DNA from: Rhodoferax ferrireducens
GTDB lineage: Bacteria; Pseudomonadota; Gammaproteobacteria; Burkholderiales; Burkholderiaceae_C
Assembly: GCA_002083775.1 (NCBI GenBank)
Contig: MTEI01000004.1
Coordinates: 124,001-188,000 of the forward strand
Length of the DNA: 64,000 nt
Direction: 5' to 3'
The notes beneath the pieces were generated by a model. That model did no database searches and was not told the origin of the DNA. It worked only from the letters and a program-made list of their open reading frames with translations. Shown here piece by piece: positions 50,598-58,790 of this stretch (its first letter is position 1; every line of letters begins with the position of its first letter). The translations under genes and the position numbers were made by a program.

Positions 50598-51551
50598 ATG
50601 ACCTGTTCCACCACCGATTGCTTGCTTGAACTGTATGACGAGCAATATGAGCTGGAAGATTACCAAAGCGGTGTGCCGCGCTGGTGCACCGGCTGCGGCG
50701 ATAACGCCATCCTGGCGGCTTTGCAGCGCCTGTGCCGCGACGAAGGCTTGCGGCCAGAAAAAACCGTGTTTGTGTCGGGCATTGGCTGCTCCAGCCGCTT
50801 TCCACATTACATGAAGACCTACGGTTTTCACGGCATCCATGGCCGGGCGCTGCCGGTGGCCGAAGGCATCAAGATGGCCCGGCCCGACCTGACGGTGTTT
50901 GTCAATACGGGCGACGGCGACTGCTGCAGCATTGGTGCCGCGCACTGGATCCATGCGATTCGCTACAACATGAACCTGACGGTGTTCCTGCACGACAACC
51001 AGATCTATGGCCTGACCAAAAAACAGGCCTCGCCCACCTCGCCCATCGGCACCAAGAGCAACACCACACCGCGCGGCAGTTATCTGGATGCCCTCAACCC
51101 CTTGAGCGTGACGCTGGGGGTGGCAAATGCCTCGTTTGTCGCGCAGGCGGTGGATTGGATTCCCGAGAGCCTGTTCGAGATCGTCAAGGCCGCCTACCAC
51201 CACAAGGGTTTGTCATTTGTGCGCATCCTGCAGCGCTGCCCGGAATGGCTGCCCAAGTCGCTTGACCCGTGGATGCAGGACGCCGACAAAATCGCGCTGC
51301 TGCACCACCCCAACGCCCTGCAGTTGAGCCCAAGTTTGAGCAAAACCTACAAAAACCAGTGGGTACACGACCCGCTGGACATGAACCGGGCGCGCGAAAT
51401 CGCCAGCAGCGAAGACGTCATTCCGGTCGGCATCCTGTACCAGAACCGGGACATTCCCCGCTACGAAGAAACCCGGCAAACCGGCGTTTTACGTACCCTG
51501 GAGACGGTGCGCCAGGGCTTTGAAGCCGAGTTGGACAAGTACACGGTGTGA
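50598..51551 (+). CDS. 2-oxoacid:ferredoxin oxidoreductase, beta subunit (KorB-like)
   Basis: 317 residues. The TPP-binding subunit: RWCTGCGDNAILAAL, SGIGCSSRFPHYMKTYG, HGRALPVAEGIKMA, the TPP motif GDGDCCSIGAAHWIHA and the NQIYGLTKKQASPTS loop are all there. Two ATGs compete: 50592 overlaps the korA stop but leaves only 1 bp to the AAGGAG site, while 50598 has ideal 7-bp spacing, so I choose 50598. The cysteines for one [4Fe-4S] cluster are present. The acceptor ferredoxin may be the C-terminal domain of the next gene product. Confidence 0.93.
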   Translation: MTCSTTDCLLELYDEQYELEDYQSGVPRWCTGCGDNAILAALQRLCRDEGLRPEKTVFVSGIGCSSRFPHYMKTYGFHGIHGRALPVAEGIKMARPDLTVFVNTGDGDCCSIGAAHWIHAIRYNMNLTVFLHDNQIYGLTKKQASPTSPIGTKSNTTPRGSYLDALNPLSVTLGVANASFVAQAVDWIPESLFEIVKAAYHHKGLSFVRILQRCPEWLPKSLDPWMQDADKIALLHHPNALQLSPSLSKTYKNQWVHDPLDMNRAREIASSEDVIPVGILYQNRDIPRYEETRQTGVLRTLETVRQGFEAELDKYTV

Positions 51552-51604
51552 CCGTCGTGAATCCCAAACGACGCCCCAGATGATCAAAGAAGCCTGTCCT
51601 TTGC

Positions 51605-51676
51605 GGTCATTGCGGACGCGATCCGCAATCCATGCAGTCCAAAGTCATGGATGCCGGGTCGTCGCCCGGCATGACA
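51605..51676. repeat. REP-like double hairpin
   Basis: ATTGCGGA/TCCGCAAT (51609-51616 and 51622-51629) and ATGCCGGG/CCCGGCAT (51651-51658 and 51665-51672) make two 8-bp hairpins about 35 bp apart. GTCATGGATGCCGGGTC-type cores are widely scattered between genes in proteobacteria. It lies between korB and the ferredoxin-domain gene and could limit read-through or stabilise the upstream mRNA. Confidence 0.75.
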
Positions 51677-51715
51677 ACGCTGTTCTTTCACGTCAACCAA
51701 GGTGAGCCAACTGCT

Positions 51716-53914
51716 ATGGATGCCGACCTGCAAACGCAACTTCGCTTTGTCCTGACCGGCAAAGCCACCGGTGACACGCTGGACGCAACGACCGGGCTCG
51801 GCCTGCGCCCGGTGCTGTTTGCCGGTTACCGTGACCTGACCCCCTTGCGCTACGACTTTCCGCTGGTGCTGGTCAAAAACCAGCCGGACCGCGCGTTTGC
51901 CCTGCCACTCTCCAAGCTGATCGATGACGTGCTGGACAAGGTGGCCCAAGGCGCAGATGCCGAGCGCATCCGTCAACATGTGCTGCAACTGGAGCAGGCC
52001 ATTCGTACCCAGGTGGCAGCGGGTGCCAGCGGCTTGTTGTCTGTGGTGTGGGACCAGGCCGCCACCGCGTTGGGCCAGGGTGACAAGCTGATGAGCGACA
52101 GCCTGGGGCGGGCTAGGGTCAACCTCAAGGTCGATGGTGCGTTGGTCGACTGCCAGGCTGACCTGCCCGGCACCCTGCTGGGCCACGCCTGGGGCCTCAC
52201 AAATGCCCGGCGAGCCGCCCAGTTCAGCCAGCGCGTTCAGCGACTGGTGCTCAAACTCTCGGACATCCTGCAAGCCGACTTTGCCAACTCGGATGCTGGC
52301 AAAAGTGCCGACAAGCTCAAAGCCTCTTTTGGCTCCGGCCCGAAGGACATCTTCGATTTTGAGGCCATGTCGCGTTTTCTGACCCGTTCCAAACCCCAGG
52401 ACAACCTGTCTCCCGGTCGGCGCCACCGGGTCACCCAACTGCTGGCCACGCTGCAGTCGCAGCCGTTTTTTGCCACGCCAGACTCCACGGCCGATGCGAC
52501 TTACGCTTTTGCCTTTGCCACCTGCAGCGCCGCCTTGCAAGCCTACCGCGAGCGCCTGCCCCAGCTGATAGCGCTGGCCCGCGCCCTGGCGGTGGCCGAA
52601 TTGGAGGTCAAGGGTGAATACAACGCCGCCAAACATGACCCATTGTTTGAGGCGTTTGGCGACAACGGCCTGGATGCCAGCGACCTGGCGCTGTTTCCTG
52701 ATTACCTGGTGCGGCTCAACGCCAGCGACCTGACCGGCCCGGAACAAGCCACGCTGACCGAGATTTTGTCGGCCGATCTACCCATCAAGGTCCTGGTGCA
52801 GACCGATGACGTGATTGAGGCGTCGCCCCTGGGCAACGGCCACCTCGCGTTTGCCTTGCGCAGCCGACAACTGGCCAGCATGGCCATGGGTCTGAGCGGT
52901 GTGTTTGTGCTGCAGTCTCCGGCCTCCCATCTGTATCCGCTGCGCGGGCAGATCCAGCGTGGGCTGGATTTTGCCGGTCCGGCGCTGCTCAGCGTGTTCT
53001 CGGGTGTGGTGGCCACCATGGCTGACCTGCCCGCGTATCTGGTGGGCGCTGCGGCGCTGGAGTCGCGGGTGTTCCCGGCCTTCTGTTTTGACCCGTCTGC
53101 CGGGTCGGATTGGGCCTCCAGGTTGTTGCTGGCCGCCAATCCCCAGCCCCTGCTGGACTGGCCGGTGCATCCCTTGGCCTATGAAGACGAGCGGCACCAG
53201 GCCCAATCGCAGCAGATCCCTTTCACCCTGATGGATTTTGTGGCTTGCGACAGCCGCTATACTCGGCACTTTGCCCGGGTGCCCAGAGCGCACTGGAGCG
53301 CCACCCTGGCCGATGCCGCAGACTTTGTGACGCGCCAGGACCGGGAGCACCCCACCAGCGTGCCCTGCCTGCTGATGGTGGACCCCGATAACCGGCTGCA
53401 AAAGCTCGTCGTCGATGACAAGCTGATTCGCGAAGCACGCCGCTGCCGTAGCATGTGGAACAGCCTGCAGGAGCTGGGTGGTTTTCACAATTCACATGCC
53501 CAGCGGCTGCTGGCGCAGGAACGACAAAATTGGGAAAAAGAGGCTCTAGCCCTTGCTGGGTCTGCGCCAACAGCTATACAAACTGCATTGCCTGGCACGG
53601 CTGCAGTGGCTTCGGCGTCAGCCAGCGCAGCCATCCCACCTGCTGAACCCGAGGCAGAACGTTCGCCCGATGAAGCCTATATCGAGACATCACGCTGCTC
53701 CACCTGCAACGAATGCACACAGATCAACAGCAAAATGTTCGCCTATGACGACAACCGGCAAGCCTACATTGCCGATGTGAGCGCAGGCAGCTACGCCCAA
53801 CTGGTGGAAGCGGCAGAAAATTGCCAAATCTCGATCATTCACCCAGGTAAACCGCGCAACCCGAACGAGCCCGGCCTGGAGGAACTGCAAAAGCGCGCCG
53901 AACTGTTTGCCTAG
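51716..53914 (+). CDS. Large protein with degenerate pyruvate:ferredoxin oxidoreductase-like region and C-terminal ferredoxin domain
   Basis: 732 residues; the ATG at 51716 has a GGTGAG site, and the frame upstream is only REP-like DNA. No family is certain. Residues about 350-500 (LPIKVLVQTDDVIE, SMAMGLSGVFVLQSP, FAGPALLSVFSGV, ALESRVFPAFCFDP) resemble the end of the TPP domain of NifJ-type PFOR, but the GDGWAYDIG-type TPP motif is absent, so it is unlikely to bind TPP. The last about 75 residues form a ferredoxin-like domain with CSTCNEC and a fourth Cys in NCQISIIHPG, enough for one [4Fe-4S] cluster. It follows korAB by 164 bp and may be their electron carrier or scaffold. A palindromic element copy lies in the linker (53535-53583). 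Confidence 0.6.
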   Translation: MDADLQTQLRFVLTGKATGDTLDATTGLGLRPVLFAGYRDLTPLRYDFPLVLVKNQPDRAFALPLSKLIDDVLDKVAQGADAERIRQHVLQLEQAIRTQVAAGASGLLSVVWDQAATALGQGDKLMSDSLGRARVNLKVDGALVDCQADLPGTLLGHAWGLTNARRAAQFSQRVQRLVLKLSDILQADFANSDAGKSADKLKASFGSGPKDIFDFEAMSRFLTRSKPQDNLSPGRRHRVTQLLATLQSQPFFATPDSTADATYAFAFATCSAALQAYRERLPQLIALARALAVAELEVKGEYNAAKHDPLFEAFGDNGLDASDLALFPDYLVRLNASDLTGPEQATLTEILSADLPIKVLVQTDDVIEASPLGNGHLAFALRSRQLASMAMGLSGVFVLQSPASHLYPLRGQIQRGLDFAGPALLSVFSGVVATMADLPAYLVGAAALESRVFPAFCFDPSAGSDWASRLLLAANPQPLLDWPVHPLAYEDERHQAQSQQIPFTLMDFVACDSRYTRHFARVPRAHWSATLADAADFVTRQDREHPTSVPCLLMVDPDNRLQKLVVDDKLIREARRCRSMWNSLQELGGFHNSHAQRLLAQERQNWEKEALALAGSAPTAIQTALPGTAAVASASASAAIPPAEPEAERSPDEAYIETSRCSTCNECTQINSKMFAYDDNRQAYIADVSAGSYAQLVEAAENCQISIIHPGKPRNPNEPGLEELQKRAELFA
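53535..53583 (+). repeat. Palindromic element copy, in ferredoxin-domain gene
   Basis: GAGGCTCTAGCCCTTGCTGG then CCAACAGCTATACAAA; the second arm is decayed. Read in-frame as EALALAGSAPTAIQT, in the same phase as the dinB copy. Confidence 0.65.
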
Positions 53915-53982
53915 CGCTGCCACGCACCGGCAGGCGGCTCTCGGCCAGTCAAGTTCTGGCCACCGGTGCATAGAATCAAAGC

Positions 53983-55863
53983 ATGCAACACCTCAACACT
54001 GCGCCCCTTGAGGAGGCGCTCAGCCTGCTGGACGGCCTGTATGAACATTCGCCCTGGATCGCCCGGGAAGCGTTGAAACAGCGCCCGTTTGCCAGCTTGG
54101 CCCAGCTGAAAGTCCGCCTGGCCCAGGTGCTGGACGCTGCCGTGCGCGAAGCGCAGATTGGGCTGATCCGGGCGCACCCTGAGTTGGCAGGCAAAGCCAT
54201 GGTCAGCCAGAGCCTCACCACCGAATCGACCAACGAGCAGAACAAAGCGGGCCTGACGAATTGCAGCGCGGAAGAATTCGCCAAACTGCAGCAGCTCAAC
54301 GCCGCTTACAACGCCAAATTTGGCTGGCCGTTCATCCTGGCGGTGCGCGGGCCGCGTGGCTTGGGTTTGAGCCGCGCAGAGATCATCGCCACCTTTGAGC
54401 GAAGGTTGCATGGCCACCCGGACTTTGAGCTGCAGGAATGTTTGCGCAACATCCACCGCATTGCCGAAATCCGCCTGAACGACAAGTTTGGTGTCACGCC
54501 CGCGCTGGGCAACGACGTCTGGGACTGGCAGGAGCAGCTCGCCGAGTTCTCGGAACCCGGTTATGCAGAACACGGCCAGCTGACGGTGACTTACCTGTCC
54601 GACGCACACCGTGCCTGCGCCGCGCGTATTCGCGGCTGGATGCTGGAGAGTGGCTTTGACAGCGTGCAGATCGACGCTGTGGGTAATGTGGTGGGGCGGT
54701 ATGCGGCGCTGGAACCCACCGCAAAAGACCACGCTGATAATGATAAAAACAATAGCTACTCACCCTTATCCGATAAGGGCCAGAGGCCTAAACCGCTTAT
54801 AACTCCCAAAACCCTTCTGACCGGGAGTCACTATGACACGGTGCGCAACGGTGGCAAGTATGACGGCCGTCTGGGCATTTTTGTGCCCATGGCTTGTGTG
54901 CGTGAGTTACGCCGCACCGGGCGGCGCTTGCCGTTTGCCATCGAGCTGGTCGCTTTTGCTGAAGAGGAAGGCCAGCGCTTCAAAGCCACGTTTTTGGGTT
55001 CGGGGACGCTGACGGGCGACTTCAAGGCCGAATGGCTGGATCAGGTTGATGCCGATGGGGTGTCGATGCTGCAGGCGATGCAACACGCCGGGCTGTGCAC
55101 CACGGACAACAAAACCGAGGTGCTGCAAGCCATCGCCGCATTGAAACGCAACCCCGCCGACTACCTGGGTTTTGTCGAGGTGCATATTGAACAAGGCCCG
55201 GTACTGAACGCGCAGAACCTGCCGCTGGGCATCGTCACCGCCATCAATGCCAGCGTGCGTTACACCGGCGAGGTGATCGGCCAAGCCAGCCACGCGGGCA
55301 CCACGCCGATGAACCAGCGCCAGGATGCCGCCTGCGCGGTGGCCGAACTGGCGCTATTTTTGGAGCAGCGCGCGGCGCAGGACGGCGATTCGGTAGCCAC
55401 CATGGGGCAGCTCAACGTGCCCGCAGGCAGCGTGAATGTGGTGCCAGGGCGCTGCACGTTCAGCCTGGATTTACGTGCTCCCAATGACCTGCAGCGCAAT
55501 GCGCTTGAGGGTGACGTGCTCTCAAAACTAAAGCAAATCTGTCATCGTCGCGGCCTGACTTTCAACTTGCAGGAGACGATGCGCGCCAGTGCTGCCCCCA
55601 GCGCACCAGAATGGCAGCAGCGCTGGGAAGCCGCCGTGTCCAGCCTGGGCCTGCCGATTCACAGGCTGCCCAGTGGGGCTGGGCATGACGCCATGAAGCT
55701 GCACGAGGTGATGCCGCAAGCCATGTTGTTTGTGCGCGGCCAGAACGCCGGCATCAGCCACAACCCGCTCGAATCGACCACCAGTGATGACATGCAACTG
55801 GCGGTGGAGGCGTTTGCCAACCTGCTGGGGCAGTACCCAGCACCCAACGAGACAACATCATGA
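53983..55863 (+). CDS. UraD-AllC fusion: OHCU decarboxylase/allantoate amidohydrolase
   Basis: 626 residues. The first about 165 are OHCU decarboxylase (IRAHPELAGKA, KFGWPFILAVRG), giving S-allantoin. The rest is an M20-family allantoate amidohydrolase with GSHYDTVRNGGKYDGRLG, AFAEEEGQRF, EVHIEQGP, SHAGTTPM and SGAGHDAM, which releases ammonia and CO2 from allantoate. The two catalyse non-adjacent steps around allantoinase (PuuE). Such fusions are known in related bacteria. A palindromic element copy (54742-54792) adds about 20-25 residues just before the metal-binding GSHYDTV motif. The stop overlaps the next start (ATGA). Confidence 0.93.
   Translation: MQHLNTAPLEEALSLLDGLYEHSPWIAREALKQRPFASLAQLKVRLAQVLDAAVREAQIGLIRAHPELAGKAMVSQSLTTESTNEQNKAGLTNCSAEEFAKLQQLNAAYNAKFGWPFILAVRGPRGLGLSRAEIIATFERRLHGHPDFELQECLRNIHRIAEIRLNDKFGVTPALGNDVWDWQEQLAEFSEPGYAEHGQLTVTYLSDAHRACAARIRGWMLESGFDSVQIDAVGNVVGRYAALEPTAKDHADNDKNNSYSPLSDKGQRPKPLITPKTLLTGSHYDTVRNGGKYDGRLGIFVPMACVRELRRTGRRLPFAIELVAFAEEEGQRFKATFLGSGTLTGDFKAEWLDQVDADGVSMLQAMQHAGLCTTDNKTEVLQAIAALKRNPADYLGFVEVHIEQGPVLNAQNLPLGIVTAINASVRYTGEVIGQASHAGTTPMNQRQDAACAVAELALFLEQRAAQDGDSVATMGQLNVPAGSVNVVPGRCTFSLDLRAPNDLQRNALEGDVLSKLKQICHRRGLTFNLQETMRASAAPSAPEWQQRWEAAVSSLGLPIHRLPSGAGHDAMKLHEVMPQAMLFVRGQNAGISHNPLESTTSDDMQLAVEAFANLLGQYPAPNETTS
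54742..54792 (-). repeat. Palindromic element copy, in uraD-allC
   Basis: AATAGCTACTCACCCTTATCC then GATAAGGGCCAGAGGCCTAAA. It is read in-frame as NNSYSPLSDKGQRPK, shortly before the AllC metal-binding motif, in a different phase from the other reverse copies. Confidence 0.8.
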
Positions 55864-57086
55864 CCACCTACACCGAACTCGACGCATGGATTGACGCCCA
55901 CTTTGACGAACAGGTGAGATTTCTCCAGGAACTTATTCGCGTGCCCAGCGACACCCCGCCCGGCAACAACACGCCCCACGCTGAGCGCGCCGCCGAACTG
56001 TTCGACGCCATGGGCCTGAACGCGCAAAAGCACCCGATTCCCGCAGACAAGGTTCACGCCGCTGGGCTGCAGAGCATCACCAACCTGATCGTGCGTCGCA
56101 CCTACGGCCCTGGTGGCAAGACCATTGCCCTCAACGCCCACGGCGATGTGGTGCCGCCCGGCGACGGGTGGACGCACGACCCCTATGGCGGCGAGATCGA
56201 AGACGGCAAGCTGTATGGCCGCGCCGCTGCGGTGAGCAAATGCGACTTTTCCACCTACGCCTTTGCCATCCGCGCGCTGGAGGCGGTGGCCAAGCCGCAA
56301 CAAGGCCAGATTGACCTGCTGCTGACCTACGACGAAGAGTTTGGCGGCGAATGCGGCCCGGATTGGCTGCTGTCCAACAGCTTGACCCAGCCTGACCTGA
56401 TGATGGCGGCCGGTTTCAGCTACCAGGTGATCACCGCGCACAATGGCTGCCTGCAGCTGGAAGTGACGGTGCACGGCCAGATGGCGCACGCCGCCATTCC
56501 CGACAGCGGCGTCGATGCGCTGCAAGCCGCCGTGAAAATTCTCAACGTGCTCTATGCGCAAAACGAGATCTACCGCACCAGCATCACCTCGCAGGTGGAA
56601 GGCATCACGCATCCGTACCTGAATGTGGGTCTGATCGAGGGCGGCACCAACACCAACGTGATCCCTGGCAAAGTGACTTTCAAGCTTGACCGCCGTATGA
56701 TCCCAGAGGAAGACGCTACACAAGTAGAAGCAACACTGCGCCAGCTCATTCGTGAAACAGCGGCGCAGTCACCCGGTATCACGGTTGACATCCGGCGCAT
56801 GCTGCTGGCCCAGGCCATGAAACCGCTGCCCGGCAACGCGCCGCTGGTGCAAGCCTTGCAAAAACACGGCGAGGCTGTTTTTGGCGAGCCCATCCCCGCG
56901 CTGGGCACACCGCTGTACACCGATGTGCGGCTGTTTGTGGAGCGCGGCATTCCGGGCGTGATCTACGGTGCCGGCCCGCGCACGGTGCTCGAATCGCACG
57001 CCAAACGCGCTGATGAACGGCTGGTGCTGGACGACTTGCGCCGCGCCACCAAAGTCATCGCGCGATCGCTGCACGACCTGCTTTGA
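55860..57086 (+). CDS. M20-family amidohydrolase/deacylase (ArgE/DapE-like)
   Basis: 408 residues. The M20 metal ligands are visible in NAHGDVVPPGDGW, YDEEFGGECG and a late histidine in LESHAKRADE; the lid domain has GQMAHAAIPDSG. The members act on N-acyl or N-carbamoyl amino acids. Its ATG overlaps the stop of uraD-allC, so the two are translated together, which suggests a substrate from purine or hydantoin-type degradation, for example a carbamoyl intermediate. The precise reaction cannot be assigned from sequence. Confidence 0.85.
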   Translation: MTTYTELDAWIDAHFDEQVRFLQELIRVPSDTPPGNNTPHAERAAELFDAMGLNAQKHPIPADKVHAAGLQSITNLIVRRTYGPGGKTIALNAHGDVVPPGDGWTHDPYGGEIEDGKLYGRAAAVSKCDFSTYAFAIRALEAVAKPQQGQIDLLLTYDEEFGGECGPDWLLSNSLTQPDLMMAAGFSYQVITAHNGCLQLEVTVHGQMAHAAIPDSGVDALQAAVKILNVLYAQNEIYRTSITSQVEGITHPYLNVGLIEGGTNTNVIPGKVTFKLDRRMIPEEDATQVEATLRQLIRETAAQSPGITVDIRRMLLAQAMKPLPGNAPLVQALQKHGEAVFGEPIPALGTPLYTDVRLFVERGIPGVIYGAGPRTVLESHAKRADERLVLDDLRRATKVIARSLHDLL

Positions 57087-57157
57087 GGCCGTTCACCCGA
57101 AAGGTCGGGCTGCTCGCGCCTTCGTCAACTAAAATTGACAGCTACAAAACGCGTAGC

Positions 57158-57895
57158 ATGACCCAACCCGACGACATCAACCACAGCTTTGGCCGCGAAT
57201 CGGTCAACCAGAGCGAACGGCGCGCGCGCATCCGCACCGTCTTTACCGCCGTAGCCCCGCGCTACGACCTGATGAATGACCTGATGAGCATGGGCATTCA
57301 CCGGCTCTGGAAGCTCAAACTGGCCCGGCGTGTGACGGGCATCAACGGCCGGGTGATCGACCTGGCCGGTGGCACGGGTGACGTGGCGCGCCTGCTGCGC
57401 AACCCGCAGCGCCAGGTGACCGTGTGTGACCCCAGCCTGGCGATGATGCAAGTCGGCCAGCAGCGCCCCGACATGACCGGCATCGACTGGCTGGTGGGTG
57501 AAGCCGAACAATTGCCGCTGCCGGATGCCAGTGTGGACCTGCTCACCGTGTCGTTTGGCCTGCGCAATGCCACACACCTGGAAAAAGCCCTGACCGAGAT
57601 TCACCGCGTGCTCAAACCCGGCGGTTCTTTTGTCTGCCTGGAGTTTTCGCAACCGGCCTTCTGGCTGGCGCCGTTTTACAACCTGTACTCGTTTCTGGTG
57701 ATTCCGCGGCTGGGCGCGCTGGTGGCGCGCGAACCCATTGCTTACCAGTACCTGGTGGAGTCCATCCGCCGCTTTCCCGACCAGACCGGGTTTGCCAAGC
57801 TGATGACTGATGCGGGATTCCAGGACATCCGCTGGGAAAACCTGTCGTTTGGCATTGCCTGCCTGCACTTTGGAACCCGTGGCAATGGCGGCTGA
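57158..57895 (+). CDS. ubiE: UbiE/MenG-type quinone C-methyltransferase
   Basis: 245 residues. A SAM-dependent methyltransferase for demethylmenaquinone and/or the ubiquinone precursor. The motifs YDLMNDLMSMGIHRLWK, DLAGGTGDVA and FGLRNATHLEKAL are family hallmarks. The ATG at 57158 gives the usual opening and is preceded by a weak site. Its end overlaps the start of the prenyltransferase gene by 11 bp. That pairing suggests the menaquinone role. Whether this is the only ubiE of the genome cannot be seen. Confidence 0.93.
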   Translation: MTQPDDINHSFGRESVNQSERRARIRTVFTAVAPRYDLMNDLMSMGIHRLWKLKLARRVTGINGRVIDLAGGTGDVARLLRNPQRQVTVCDPSLAMMQVGQQRPDMTGIDWLVGEAEQLPLPDASVDLLTVSFGLRNATHLEKALTEIHRVLKPGGSFVCLEFSQPAFWLAPFYNLYSFLVIPRLGALVAREPIAYQYLVESIRRFPDQTGFAKLMTDAGFQDIRWENLSFGIACLHFGTRGNGG

Positions 57896-58790
57896 GCGCG
57901 CTCCTGGCGCGCAAATGTCGGCCTGGCTGGTGTGGTGGACGGCGATTCGCCCACGCACCCTGAGCATGGCCGCCACACCGGTCGTGCTGGGCTCGGCACT
58001 GGCCTGGGCCGAAGGCGCGGCGCCGCTGTGGAGCGTGTTTGTTGCCACCCTGATGTGCGCCCTGCTGATCCAGATGGGCACCAATCTGCACAACGATGTG
58101 GCCGATTTCGAGCGTGGCGCTGACCGCCCGGACCGCATTGGCCCGCTGCGCGTCACCGCGGCTGGTTGGGCCACACCGCGCAGCGTGCACCGCGCAGCCA
58201 AGCTGTGTTTTGGGCTGGCGCTGCTGCTGGGCCTGGGACTGGTGTGGCAGGGGGGCTGGCCGATTCTGGCCATTGGTGTCACATCACTCATCGCGGGCTG
58301 GGCCTATTCGGGCGGCAAACACCCCATCTCGCACAGCGCGCTGGGCGAAGTGTTTGTACTGGTGTTTTTCGGTCTTCTGGCGGTGGCAGGCAGCCACTGG
58401 CTGCAAAGTGACGAATTTTCGCTGGCAGCCTGGCTGGGCGGCGCGGTGGTGGGCTTGCCTGCTGCGGCGGTACTGCTGGTCAACAACTACCGTGATCGCG
58501 ATGCCGACCTGCGCCACGGCCGCCAAACGCTGGCCGCACGGCTGGGTGATGCGGGCGCGCGCCGTGCTTACGCGGTGATGGTGCTGCTGCCTTTTGCGCT
58601 GGTGCTGGCGTTGGCGTGGGTGGCGGAGCCGGGTGCCTTGCTGGCGTTGGTGGTGCTGCCCTTGGCCGCCAAATTGATTCCCCAGCTACACCGCCAGGCC
58701 TCGGGCGCGCAACTCAACTTGTTACTGGGTGCCACCGCCAAGTTGGGGCTGTTGCTGGGGTTGCTGCTGGCCATTGGAGTGTTCCTGTGA
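57885..58790 (+). CDS. UbiA-family prenyltransferase, MenA-like
   Basis: 301 residues with eight or nine predicted membrane helices. The first Asp-rich motif (NLHNDVADFERGADRPDRIG) and second (NNYRDRDADLRHGRQTLAARLG) match the MenA branch, which attaches a polyprenyl chain to 1,4-dihydroxy-2-naphthoate. The ATG at 57885 overlaps the methyltransferase gene; an in-frame ATG at 57915 is possible. MenA would make menaquinone, not the usual quinone of aerobic Burkholderiales, so a different aromatic acceptor is possible. Confidence 0.85.
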   Translation: MAAERAPGAQMSAWLVWWTAIRPRTLSMAATPVVLGSALAWAEGAAPLWSVFVATLMCALLIQMGTNLHNDVADFERGADRPDRIGPLRVTAAGWATPRSVHRAAKLCFGLALLLGLGLVWQGGWPILAIGVTSLIAGWAYSGGKHPISHSALGEVFVLVFFGLLAVAGSHWLQSDEFSLAAWLGGAVVGLPAAAVLLVNNYRDRDADLRHGRQTLAARLGDAGARRAYAVMVLLPFALVLALAWVAEPGALLALVVLPLAAKLIPQLHRQASGAQLNLLLGATAKLGLLLGLLLAIGVFL

